Positions 8,983 through 17,694 of a DNA stretch of 54,421 nt are shown in pieces (the first letter of the stretch is position 1; every line of letters starts with the position of its first letter). This stretch comes from Phycisphaerales bacterium. Lineage in GTDB: Bacteria; Planctomycetota; Phycisphaerae; Sedimentisphaerales; Anaerobacaceae. The DNA lies in the NCBI GenBank assembly GCA_020352215.1, contig CP070675.1, positions 2,396,808-2,451,228 on the forward strand. Reading direction: 5' to 3'. The notes beneath the pieces were generated by a model. The model was not told the DNA's origin, ran no database searches, and saw nothing but the letters and a program-made list of their open reading frames with translations. The position numbers were made by a program, and so were the translations under genes.

Positions 8983-10260
8983 ATGTTCGATCTTTCGTTT
9001 CTTCATGTCTCTCCGCTGACGCTACTGGCGGTTGTGGCGTTGGTAGGGTTCTACATGGGGCACGCATCCAGGCGCATCAGACTACCTTCGCTTATAGGCT
9101 ACATGATACTCGGAGTCATTCTGGGGCCCTCGGTACTCCATCTATTCGAGGAGTCGACCCTGGGAGATCTTTCTTTCATCACCGAGGTATCTCTCGGATT
9201 TGTCGCATTCAGTATAGGTTCCGAACTGAGCTTGTCTTCTTTGAGAAGTCTGGGGCCTGGAATTGCTTCTATTATCCTCGTGGAGTCTTTTCTTGCATTC
9301 GCTGTTGTTCTCGCGGCGGTATACCTGCTGACCCGAGACCTCCCTCTGGCGATCGTTTTCGGCTCGGTGGCGCCGGCCAGTGCGCCTGCCGGTACGGTCG
9401 CAGTAATTCATGAGTATCGGGCCAAAGGCACTCTGACAAAGGCTCTATACGCTGTTGTGGGATTTGACGACGGCTTGGCGATTATCATTTTTGGATTCGC
9501 TGCGGCTTTGGCGAAGAGCCTGCTTATTGGAAGTGGTACGGGTCAGAGCATTGGCATCATGCACGCTCTTCTGGTGCCACTAGAGGAGATCGCACTGAGC
9601 CTTGTTGTTGGCGGCCTCATAGGATTGCTCTTCTGCCAGATGGTGCGAAGGTTGCATAGCTCACACGACATCTTCATTATCGTATTTGGCGCGGTATTAC
9701 TTGCCACAGGCCTGTCGATAAGGTGGCACCTATCGTTGATCCTGACCAACATGGTTGTTGGATTCGTATTGATCAACACTCGCCGGGAAGCGCTTGCCCA
9801 TCGTGTGATGGCGCCGCTGCGTGAAGTCATGCCTTTGCTGTTCATACTCTTTTTCTGTCTGGCCGGTGCGCATCTGAAGCTGTCTGCTCTTCCCAGCCTT
9901 GGACTTATAGGGGTCGTTTACGTAATAGCGAGGGCGGCGGGCCTGATGGGTGGGGCCTACCTTGGTGGTGCTATGGGCCATGTCGAAGAGAAGGTCCGAA
10001 AATACGTTGGTATGGGAATTCTCTCCCAGGCGGGAGTCGCAATCGGTTTGTCACTTATTGTCAAGCATGAGTTTGCACAGCTCAGCACGCGGTACAATTT
10101 GCCGCACGCTGCCGAGATCGGAGCCACGGTTCTTACCACCATAACGGCTACCTGCATCTTCTTCGAGATCATCGGTCCGATTCTCACCAAGATAGCTCTT
10201 GAGAAGGCAGGCGAAATACCTGGACCTGAGCCAAAGCCGCCTGCTGTTCGCCGAGGCTAA
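8983..10260 (+). CDS. CPA2-family cation:proton antiporter, membrane domain only
   Basis: The 425-residue protein has about 12 hydrophobic segments. It contains IRLPSLIGYMILGVILGPS, a VAPASAPAGTVAV block, GFDDGLAIIIFG with paired aspartates, and a closing EIIGPILTKIALEKAGE helix. It belongs to the same family as the antiporter at 6298 but ends right after the membrane domain and lacks CBS or TrkA domains. Where the first antiporter has ATDPAS this one has ASAPAG, so the first conserved acidic residue is absent and ion stoichiometry may differ. It begins 47 bases after the EIIA-like gene, so co-transcription is likely. Regulation could come in trans from the neighbouring EIIA/PII-like protein. 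Confidence 0.87.
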   Translation: MFDLSFLHVSPLTLLAVVALVGFYMGHASRRIRLPSLIGYMILGVILGPSVLHLFEESTLGDLSFITEVSLGFVAFSIGSELSLSSLRSLGPGIASIILVESFLAFAVVLAAVYLLTRDLPLAIVFGSVAPASAPAGTVAVIHEYRAKGTLTKALYAVVGFDDGLAIIIFGFAAALAKSLLIGSGTGQSIGIMHALLVPLEEIALSLVVGGLIGLLFCQMVRRLHSSHDIFIIVFGAVLLATGLSIRWHLSLILTNMVVGFVLINTRREALAHRVMAPLREVMPLLFILFFCLAGAHLKLSALPSLGLIGVVYVIARAAGLMGGAYLGGAMGHVEEKVRKYVGMGILSQAGVAIGLSLIVKHEFAQLSTRYNLPHAAEIGATVLTTITATCIFFEIIGPILTKIALEKAGEIPGPEPKPPAVRRG

Positions 10261-10595
10261 AGGCTGCTGCGACAGATTGCAGGCATCAGGGGCCAAGGGG
10301 AAACGGAGCCATCTCTGTTGTTGTCGCAGTTAATACTGGTGGTGACTTGTCTGGTGGCCTGCATCTGAATCTGGCTTTGCTGTCTGGGCTCATCGTCCGG
10401 GCCAGTTCTCTGCTCGCTCAATACTGAGGTGTTGTCAAGACAACAAGAAGCGGATAATATGCACATAGCACAGAGGATTTAATCTGGTTATGGTTTCGAT
10501 GACAGGACGGCCATGATTAGTCTCCCTGCTAACGCGATGAGCGGCATTTTGGGCAGCACGCAGTTGAACTGCTATTCGAGACGGGGTGTTGGCGA
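10261..10595 (+). promoter_or_regulatory. Intergenic region with a candidate rnpA promoter and small palindrome
   Basis: No reading frame is convincing and rpmH, the usual partner of rnpA, is not here. GTTGTCAAGACAAC (10431-10444) is a perfect 6-bp inverted repeat with a 2-base centre. It contains TTGTCA (10432-10437), followed after 17 bases by TAATAT (10455-10460), with GATAAT in an overlapping register. A sigma70-type promoter overlapped by an operator-like palindrome is plausible. Confidence 0.35.
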
Positions 10596-11063
10596 ATGCC
10601 GTTCGTAACGGCGGCGCACTCCGCGCGTGCTTTGTTGAATGTTCTGTCTGACTGTGGTGAAATCGTGCGGTGCCTGTCTTTCGGCAAGAAGAAAAGGCTT
10701 GTGGGCAACAGGCAGTTCAGATCTGTTCTGGCCCGCGGTAGGCGCGCCGGGGACGGCCTGTTGACGCTCTACGTGGCCGAGAACAATTGCGGTTTTCCAA
10801 GACTGGGTGTCTCCGTCGGCAAGTCTTGTGGCAACGCCGTGGTTCGCAATCGAGTGAAAAGGTTGTTGCGAGAGGTCTTTCGGCAAAGCCAGGACGGCAT
10901 CCCCGGGGGCTTTGACTATTTGCTGATGATGTCGCCGCAATGGTTGAGGAGATCGACCAAGCCAAGAGGCACGTGCCAGGCCGTGAGCGAGCCGACGTTT
11001 GAGCAGATAAGAGCCTCATTCTTGGCTCTGGTGAAGATCGCCAAGAACCGGACACGACAATAG
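10596..11063 (+). CDS. rnpA: Ribonuclease P protein component
   Basis: The diagnostic RnpA helix reads GNAVVRNRVKRLLREVFR, preceded by the FPRLGVSVGKSCG strand and an N-terminal KKKRLVGNRQFRSVLARG segment. The basic protein binds RNase P RNA and aids 5' maturation of tRNA. From the ATG at 10596 it has 155 residues, with about 25 residues before the usual RnpA beginning. An in-frame GTG at 10665 would give a family-length protein, so the start is uncertain. rpmH and yidC/yidD, its normal neighbours, are absent on both sides. Confidence 0.9.
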   Translation: MPFVTAAHSARALLNVLSDCGEIVRCLSFGKKKRLVGNRQFRSVLARGRRAGDGLLTLYVAENNCGFPRLGVSVGKSCGNAVVRNRVKRLLREVFRQSQDGIPGGFDYLLMMSPQWLRRSTKPRGTCQAVSEPTFEQIRASFLALVKIAKNRTRQ

Positions 11064-11133
11064 AGCGTCAGTACATGTGGGACAGCCAGAGATCAGCAAC
11101 CACTAATTGATGATCAAGATGCCGGGGTGAGCC

Positions 11134-11394
11134 TTGGGTCGGAAAAGCGGATTAGTGCAAATAGGGACCGCCGCAAAAAAAGCTGGTGTTTCACGGCAAT
11201 CTCTGCAATATTATTTGATGGTAGGTTTGCTGAAACCCACGGAGCTAACGCCGACCGGTAGACGCATGTTCGACGAGAAGGCTGTTGAGCGAATCAGGCT
11301 CATAAAGAGACTAAACGAAAGCGGCTACCCTTTGCGTGCCATAAGGGAGTTGTTTCTGGAAGGCCGCGCGGATGTGAAAGGGAGCAAGCAGTGA
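11134..11394 (+). CDS. Small MerR-type helix-turn-helix protein
   Basis: The 86-residue protein consists almost only of a MerR DNA-binding domain. VQIGTAAKKAGVSRQSLQYYLMVGLLKP is the HTH and wing helix, TPTGRRMFDEKAVERIRLIKRL is the second part, and GYPLRAIRELF follows. There is no effector-binding domain and there are no cysteines, so it is not a metal sensor. The TTG start at 11134 follows a GGGGTGAG stretch. Its stop overlaps the start of the MCE gene in a GTGA, so translation of the two is coupled. It probably controls its own operon or envelope lipid transport genes elsewhere. Confidence 0.75.
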   Translation: MGRKSGLVQIGTAAKKAGVSRQSLQYYLMVGLLKPTELTPTGRRMFDEKAVERIRLIKRLNESGYPLRAIRELFLEGRADVKGSKQ

Positions 11395-12371
11395 GCGACT
11401 ACGAGACCGTCCAGAGAAGGCGAAATGTTGTAGTGGGCATTTTTGTCATAGTGGGAATGGGTGCGCTCGGGTGGCTGATATTTAAGTTTGGCGACCTGCC
11501 GACCGCGGCTACCAAGCTAGGCTCCTTTGAGGTGTTCGTTCAATTCCCAACGGCACCCGGCGTGCAGAAGGATACTCCAGTCCGGTTTTGCGGCTATCAG
11601 ATAGGCAGAGTTACGCAGGTTATGGCACCCGAGGTGCGAAAGCACTTGGGGACCGGCTTGGAGTTCTATCAGACCGTAGTCATCATGAGCATTGATAAGA
11701 GATACGTCAACATTCCCTCTAACGTTGAGGTTAAGCTGATGACGAGGGGACTGGGCAGTAGTTATATCGAGATCAAGCAGCAGCCCGGGACTGAAGCGGT
11801 GCCACTTGACCCGGACCGGCCGGAGACGAGATTCCTCGTTGACAAGATATGGCTGCAAGGCTCCAAGGGCATGACCAGTGAGTTCTTCCCCGAGGAGAGT
11901 CAGCAGAAGCTGGACAGGTTGGTCACGGAGTTCAGAACTCTCGCCGCCAACTTCAACGACATCATAGGTGACGTTGAGAACAAAGAGAACATCAAGAACA
12001 CTCTGGCCAATATTTCTGACGCATCCGAGAAGGTCCCTCAGACGGTAGAGCAGGTTGAGGGGATGATAGAAGAGTTCCGCAAGTTCGCGACCACTGGGAG
12101 TGAGACGGCGAAAGGCCTCGACGCCAAAGTGGACCGGCTTGTCACTGCCATGGTTGGGACGGGCGAAGAGCTTGGGGAAGCCGCATCGCAGCTCCGGTTA
12201 GTTCTGGAGAAAGTAAATACGGGGGAGGGTACGGCCGCCAGGCTCGTCAACGACGGGCGGTTCTATGAGAATCTTCTTGAGAATACCGAGCAGTTGGAAG
12301 ACCTGCTGAAAGAGGTGAGGGCGTTTGTGGCTGAGTGGCGTGAGAAGAAGATTGAAGTCAAGCTTTTCTAA
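11391..12371 (+). CDS. MCE/MlaD family lipid-transport substrate-binding protein
   Basis: The 326-residue protein has an N-terminal membrane anchor (about residues 11-30). A single MCE domain spans about residues 40-140 (VFVQFPTAPGVQKDTPVRFCGYQIGRV and MTRGLGSSYIEIKQQPG). A long helical, probably coiled-coil region follows (about 165-320). MlaD-type proteins form periplasmic hexamers that shuttle phospholipids with an MlaE/MlaF ABC transporter. No permease or ATPase gene lies nearby, so its partners must be encoded elsewhere. The GTG start overlaps the MerR stop by four bases. Confidence 0.85.
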   Translation: MSDYETVQRRRNVVVGIFVIVGMGALGWLIFKFGDLPTAATKLGSFEVFVQFPTAPGVQKDTPVRFCGYQIGRVTQVMAPEVRKHLGTGLEFYQTVVIMSIDKRYVNIPSNVEVKLMTRGLGSSYIEIKQQPGTEAVPLDPDRPETRFLVDKIWLQGSKGMTSEFFPEESQQKLDRLVTEFRTLAANFNDIIGDVENKENIKNTLANISDASEKVPQTVEQVEGMIEEFRKFATTGSETAKGLDAKVDRLVTAMVGTGEELGEAASQLRLVLEKVNTGEGTAARLVNDGRFYENLLENTEQLEDLLKEVRAFVAEWREKKIEVKLF

Positions 12372-12500
12372 CGCGACAGCCGAGACCAACGAACCGCCCC
12401 TTGGCGCACTACGTTCGCTCGTTTGAATTGCCGCAAGCGTTCTGTGCCGGATCGATGCCCCGATATGGATTCGACACAGTTGTTGCCATGTATTCCGTCT

Positions 12501-14006
12501 CTATCTACTCGTCTTGACCCGTTTGGACCCGCGGTCAGGATCGTAGTCCGGGTTCGGCTTGGGCAGCTTGGCGTCGGTAGCCCGCAACCATGCGATCAGC
12601 TTGGCGTCAAGTTCCTTAACTTTTCCCGGCCTCTTCTGCGACAGATCAGTGGTTTCAGGCATATCTGCTTTAAGGTTGAAAAGCTCGAATCTCTTTCCAT
12701 CGTACCGCTTGATAAGCTTCCAGTCACCGGCACGGATGATGCTGTACGGCACGATGTTGCCGCGGTAGTGCGGGAAGTGCCAGAAGATAGCATCCCTATG
12801 GAGTGTCATTCTCCCGTTTGATCGCAGGTGTTCGAGAATAGAGACGCCGTCAATGGCCCGATCGTGTGGTAGGGCGGCGCCCGCCGCCTCACAAATTGTA
12901 GGCAAGTAATCTACACTTGTGACAGGCTCGTCACTAATGGTTCCGGGCTCTATCACATTCAGCCAGCGCACGATCAAAGGTTCGCGTATGCCGCCCTCAT
13001 ATGGATATCCTTTGCCTGCCCTCAGCGGGGCGTTGTTGGTCACGCTCGAGAGACCGCCATTGTCACTTGTAAAAAACATGATTGTTCGCTCGGACAAGTT
13101 CAGCTCATCAAGAGTCGAACATATTTTTCCCACGGCGTCGTCCACGCTCTCCACCATTGCCGCGTACGTTGGATTCTTTTGATTCGTCGGCTTCTTGGAT
13201 TTGTACTTGGCGACTAAGTTGGCTTTGCCTTGTATGGGTGTATGCACAGCATAGTTGGCCATGTAAAGGAAGAACGGCTTGTCTCTGTGTTGTCGAATGA
13301 ACTTGGCCGCCTCGTCTGCTTCGCGGTCGGTCAGGTACTCTCCCTTTCGACGGGACGGCAGTGTCGGAATATCGCCCTGTCCTTTCCGCGAGTAGGGATC
13401 GAAATAGCTCGGCGGTTGGCCGAAGTCACAACCGCCGATGTTGTAGTCGAAACCCTGTCTATCCGGGTACCAATCATCGGCTCCTAAGTGCCATTTGCCA
13501 ATGTGACATGTCGTGTACCCGACCGATTTGAGCGCTTCAGCAATTGTAATCTCGCTAAGCTCCATCCAAAGCGCGTTGGGCGGGCACAATAGTTTTCTGT
13601 TCTTGCCGCCCACATACTTGGTTGGGTTCTTCTTGTCCGCCGGGATCTTGCCACCCTGAAAGCGGGACCGGATCCAATCAGTCACGCCGAGCCGAGCCGG
13701 ATATCGCCCCGTCATGACCGCCGCACGAGTTGGGGAACAGACCGCGCATGCCGCATAGGCGTTCGTGAACCGCATACCTTCGGAGGCCAACCTGTCGATG
13801 TTCGGCGTTTCGTAGTAGCTACTACCGTAACACGCCGTGTCGCGCCAGCCTAAGTCATCTATCAGAAAGAAGACGAAATTCGGCCTGTTCGTCATATCGC
13901 CGGCAAATAACTTCGTAGCTTTGAGCGCAGACTCAACACCTAATGCGGTGCCTCCGAGGCCGATGGCTTTGAGCAGGTCCCGCCGGCTGCAGTGTAATCG
14001 GTCCAT
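12501..14006 (-). CDS. Tat-exported arylsulfatase-type sulfatase
   Basis: The 501-residue protein begins with a twin-arginine signal (SRRDLLKAIGLGG). The sulfatase core follows: metal-binding DD at about 50-51, and CSPTRAAVMTGR with Cys90 in the C-x-P-x-R motif that is converted to formylglycine. The second signature is GYTTCHIGKWHLG. It removes sulfate esters, probably from sulfated polysaccharides, outside the cytoplasm. Start: GGGAGGA lies 6-7 bases before ATG 14006; the in-frame GTG at 14021 overlaps that site and is rejected. It lies 83 bases downstream of the DUF4838-like gene on the same strand, so the two likely act on one glycan. No maturase gene is visible. Confidence 0.92.
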   Translation of the reverse strand: MDRLHCSRRDLLKAIGLGGTALGVESALKATKLFAGDMTNRPNFVFFLIDDLGWRDTACYGSSYYETPNIDRLASEGMRFTNAYAACAVCSPTRAAVMTGRYPARLGVTDWIRSRFQGGKIPADKKNPTKYVGGKNRKLLCPPNALWMELSEITIAEALKSVGYTTCHIGKWHLGADDWYPDRQGFDYNIGGCDFGQPPSYFDPYSRKGQGDIPTLPSRRKGEYLTDREADEAAKFIRQHRDKPFFLYMANYAVHTPIQGKANLVAKYKSKKPTNQKNPTYAAMVESVDDAVGKICSTLDELNLSERTIMFFTSDNGGLSSVTNNAPLRAGKGYPYEGGIREPLIVRWLNVIEPGTISDEPVTSVDYLPTICEAAGAALPHDRAIDGVSILEHLRSNGRMTLHRDAIFWHFPHYRGNIVPYSIIRAGDWKLIKRYDGKRFELFNLKADMPETTDLSQKRPGKVKELDAKLIAWLRATDAKLPKPNPDYDPDRGSKRVKTSR

Positions 14007-14089
14007 AAGAATTCCTCCCACAAGGAAGATCGATTTGCCTACGTTGCTTACAGAAGCTCCGTATCATTATCCGGCATATCTTGAGTTGG

Positions 14090-17000
14090 TCACGGCTCAA
14101 CGACCACGACCGTCTGGTTGGCTCTCGGTGCGCCGGCGGGAAAGACGATCTCCCGGCCGATGGCCGAGTGTGCCACAATGTGGTATTCCAGATCAGAGTG
14201 TCCGATCATCTGCGCAGGAACCTTTGCAGAATAGACGCTGCGGGCGATATGTGACAGCGTTATTCTATTGAATTTCTTTCGCCCCAACTGTCGCCAGTAC
14301 AGTGCTGCATCCTGAGGCTCGCCTGCGCCGAGAAGGATGACCTTCAACTTCAAATCCTCGCCGGTCGTCAGGCTGCTGCGTAACGTCGGCACTATGATAC
14401 GCGGCGGCCCATCGAGCCGGTTGTGCGGCATAGCATCGGCCGGCAATTCTTCGCCCAGGATTTGCGCCAATTCCTGCCCTGGCTGTGTCAGTAGCGTGGG
14501 CATTAGATGCTGTTGCCAGTTGGCCACCGTCCCCATTCCGCCGGTCGTCGTTACAGTCGCTAATAAGTGTCGGTGGACGTCTGCGACCTGCTCGATAAGC
14601 TCTCGCCTGATCGGAAGCGCGGTCTTAAGCGCCAATTCCTTCTGGGCCTCGGGGTCCTTTTCTTCCTTGACCTTTTTCATGGCTCCGTTGAAGCGTGCCC
14701 AAGTGCAGTTGACCCTTCCCACTGCGCGCAGATAACGGAAGTTATTCAGCCAGTAGTCGAAGCGTTCGCGGTTGCCGGCCCCCTTTACTTGTGGTCTAAG
14801 GTCTGCCAGCTCATCGACAAACTGATATTCTTTGCTTACCTGTTCCCAGGGCCTTTCGTCCGGCGTTATGCCGCCAGGTCCGTTCACCCACGTTGATGGC
14901 CGTGGCAGGTTTGTCTTTCGCTGCCCGCTCATAGTTGTCACAGGGCCTCCATCCAAGCGAGAAAATAGCTCAGCGATAGGCTCAGCCGCCTCTGGGCCGA
15001 ACTGAGTCAGGGCCCAGGCCCCATAGAGGTCGTCCGCAGGCAGGTCACGCGACCGAGTGTCTTCGGCCGAGGGCGCCATGTCCTCATCGTAGTCTTTGTA
15101 AGCAGGCCCGCCACAGTTGACCTTCGTACTAAATCCCTGGCCCTGGATGACAAAGGCTGCGATACAGGGATACTCTACCTCGCTCACGAAGCCGATTTTC
15201 ATAATATCGTTGAGCACATTCACGCCCTCGAAGGTATAGTCCAGGGCTCTGTTCTTACCGACCTCACCGAAGACATCGAGTCTGTCGATAACCTTCTTGT
15301 CCTGTAGCGTGACCGAGAAGACTCGTTTGCCTTTCGCATCGTAGTGTGGCTCACAGAATTTCAGCGTTACTGTGTAAGTCCCGTTGGGCACCCTGAGTCG
15401 GTACGCCTTCACGTCCCAAGTCACGGACTGATAGAGAGGGTCATCCTCGGTGTCGGCAATTGGATTGTTGGGAAAGTTGGCCACGTTGCCTCCCTCGCGT
15501 CCCTCGATGAGTTCGGGGTCTGGCGGCTCGATGGTCTTGCCAATGTCCGGATTCCAGCCGTGCTGGTCCCAGGCCGCGTGCGCCAATGCCGAGACGTTGG
15601 GGCCGAGTATGCGCGTCCGCCAGTGGATGCCGAGCAGGCCCGTGCAGCCATAAGCCAATGCGTCGGCTGCGTCACGTCGCATCCTTCCGACCCACAGTTG
15701 CGGGATGATCATAGCAGGATCGTCCTCCATCCATGGTATCGCCCATTTGGGCCGGCCCTTCGCATGCGCAAAACCTGGCTCGACAGGAGAAAAGCCGACG
15801 TTTCGGTTGATGCAGCTTATCGGCATGTCTTTCGACAAAACCTGATCGAAGAGCGCTCGGTTACTTGGCGGCCCCAAGACCCAGCCACACGTTGCAAGTG
15901 TGAATTGAGCGTCTACGTTCTCTGCTGCCGCCATCGCCGCACGCAGGTCGGTGAGTGTGGCCTCGACCTGTTCGTCCTTTGGGTCTCTCCACGTCCAGTC
16001 CTCAGGTGTCCAGAACCAGTAGTAATCGAGCGGATAGGCTTTCATGATGCGCCGGAACATACCTTCGTATACCTCCTGCACGACAGCAGGTTTGGCAGGG
16101 TCCTTCCCGAGTGCCCTGATGCGTTCCTTCACCACATCCGGTATGACAAGCGGAATCTCAGTCCCAACACAGGTCTTTACACCCAGCGCACATGCCCATT
16201 CGAAGGCCTCACCGAGCATATCGCCCACACGATTGAACAGTTCATCTCTTTGCTCGAGCGTCTCGGGCCAGGGCATCATGCCGAACATAACTTCAGGACC
16301 ATAGTCGTCACGTTCAAACAGCTCAGCTGCGCCGAAGCTGAACATGCCGGTCTTCTTAGCTGAGTAACCCCAGTTGCCGCGGAGGGTGTTCTGGTAACTT
16401 GAGGGCGAGCTGAACCGGACTTTGCCGTCAGGTCCGGCGTCCTCGGCGAGCCCAATCCACACGGTCGGTTCAGGCCCTGCCCCACCCTGCGGGTAGGTGT
16501 GTAGCCCGAGAAAGTTCATACGCAGCTTGGGCAGTTGCGCGATGACGGCCTTGTAGTCGTCCGTATTCCACCAGTCCGGCCCTTCGGGAAAATCGTGAAA
16601 AGGTTGGATTCCTCGCACATTGAACAACGGTCTGCCTCTTTCATCCAGCTCAGGAAGACTCAACACGATTCGCTCGTCGGGTATCGTGTCGCCGTGCAGG
16701 TAGAAGCGAACGCCCAAATGTTCTGCAAAACGATAGGCGCCATATAACGTCCCAATGGGATCGCCTCCGGCAATTAGCAGTATTCTCTGTTCTCCGCGAG
16801 CTACAGTCATAAGCAGATATTGCTGAGGGCCCAACGAGCCGAGTGGCACTGCGAGTCTTGCATCTTCCGGCATCAAAACTCGGGCGGCCGGCTGGTCTTT
16901 TTCTGCTACGACAATCAAGCTGGTTCTCGACGGTAGCTCGCTCTGTGCCGAGACAATGGGCAGCAGCTTGCCCGTCCGGAGGTACAAGTATCGGCGAATT

Positions 17001-17161
17001 TCCTTTGCCGCCAGGCGTTCCGGCATCGCGGCATTCTGCGGACAGACGATTGTCACGGCTTCAGCCGTTGCCTGTAGGTGGGTCCCGAGTTCTTGGCAGC
17101 CTGCCGAAAACAGTGCCACGGAAGCAAGGACCAGACCTAAGGGCCGAGCGTTCTTTTCCAT
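14090..17161 (-). CDS. DUF4838/alpha-glucuronidase-like lipoprotein with inserted malectin domain
   Basis: The 1023-residue protein starts with a lipoprotein signal (lipobox FSAGC near residue 22). Residues about 30-150 match the alpha-glucuronidase N-terminal type domain (AAKEIRRYLYLRTGKLLP; GTLYGAYRFAEHLGVRFYL). A probable TIM barrel with many Trp/Tyr follows (DWWNTDDYKAVIAQLPKLRMN; YYWFWTPEDWTWRD). At about 570-690 a malectin-like carbohydrate-binding domain is inserted (NGTYTVTLKFCEPHY; GFSTKVNCGGPAYKDYDED). The C-terminal 300 residues are helical then beta. A role as surface glycoside hydrolase is inferred; the catalytic acids cannot be named. The start follows AGGAGG. It leads an operon with the sulfatase. 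Confidence 0.75.
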   Translation of the reverse strand: MEKNARPLGLVLASVALFSAGCQELGTHLQATAEAVTIVCPQNAAMPERLAAKEIRRYLYLRTGKLLPIVSAQSELPSRTSLIVVAEKDQPAARVLMPEDARLAVPLGSLGPQQYLLMTVARGEQRILLIAGGDPIGTLYGAYRFAEHLGVRFYLHGDTIPDERIVLSLPELDERGRPLFNVRGIQPFHDFPEGPDWWNTDDYKAVIAQLPKLRMNFLGLHTYPQGGAGPEPTVWIGLAEDAGPDGKVRFSSPSSYQNTLRGNWGYSAKKTGMFSFGAAELFERDDYGPEVMFGMMPWPETLEQRDELFNRVGDMLGEAFEWACALGVKTCVGTEIPLVIPDVVKERIRALGKDPAKPAVVQEVYEGMFRRIMKAYPLDYYWFWTPEDWTWRDPKDEQVEATLTDLRAAMAAAENVDAQFTLATCGWVLGPPSNRALFDQVLSKDMPISCINRNVGFSPVEPGFAHAKGRPKWAIPWMEDDPAMIIPQLWVGRMRRDAADALAYGCTGLLGIHWRTRILGPNVSALAHAAWDQHGWNPDIGKTIEPPDPELIEGREGGNVANFPNNPIADTEDDPLYQSVTWDVKAYRLRVPNGTYTVTLKFCEPHYDAKGKRVFSVTLQDKKVIDRLDVFGEVGKNRALDYTFEGVNVLNDIMKIGFVSEVEYPCIAAFVIQGQGFSTKVNCGGPAYKDYDEDMAPSAEDTRSRDLPADDLYGAWALTQFGPEAAEPIAELFSRLDGGPVTTMSGQRKTNLPRPSTWVNGPGGITPDERPWEQVSKEYQFVDELADLRPQVKGAGNRERFDYWLNNFRYLRAVGRVNCTWARFNGAMKKVKEEKDPEAQKELALKTALPIRRELIEQVADVHRHLLATVTTTGGMGTVANWQQHLMPTLLTQPGQELAQILGEELPADAMPHNRLDGPPRIIVPTLRSSLTTGEDLKLKVILLGAGEPQDAALYWRQLGRKKFNRITLSHIARSVYSAKVPAQMIGHSDLEYHIVAHSAIGREIVFPAGAPRANQTVVVVEP

Positions 17162-17694
17162 TATAGTAGCCTCCTATATGAGAAATATGATCGAACTTAT
17201 CTTAACGGGGCAAGTAGGTTGTCGCAACCTCGATTTGAGCTCTAGCCCAACAAGCGATCAAGGAATACGGCTTGACGGATATTGAATCACTACCTCGCTG
17301 ATCGCCGTTTGCTTGATCTGGTCGTCTCATGATAGCGGGACACATGGGGGAGAGGCTCGGATTTGACATGCCTTCTTCAGATAACATTGTACAGAGACTG
17401 CGTTTGTGAATCGATGCCTCTGAGGCCGGGAATATCGGCTCCATAACGGAATCACAGATTTGCCACGATTTCTTGCGGTCTTGTAGCTATTCGTCAGGGA
17501 AACGTTTGGCGCCTATGATGCTTCTGCACAAGGAGCCTGAGCAGGTGGATGCTTGTTTACTGAGAGAATAGAAGGGCGTTAGCAAGGGGCCTGTCAGTGC
17601 TTGGTAGGCGCAGACTGAAGCGGCAGTTGCCTCCTTCTGCTGACAGGCAGACACTTGACCTTCAATCGTGGAAGCAGCAAGTAACAGACTGTCA
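17162..17694. other. Intergenic region upstream of the glycan operon
   Basis: No convincing gene is seen. The right-hand gene (17695-18366) runs toward this region and the left-hand gene runs away from it, so it should hold a terminator for the former and a promoter for the latter. On the minus strand a weak candidate, TTGCGA-17-TAAGAT, lies roughly 40-70 bases before the start at 17161. No strong hairpin plus T-run was recognised. Confidence 0.4.
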
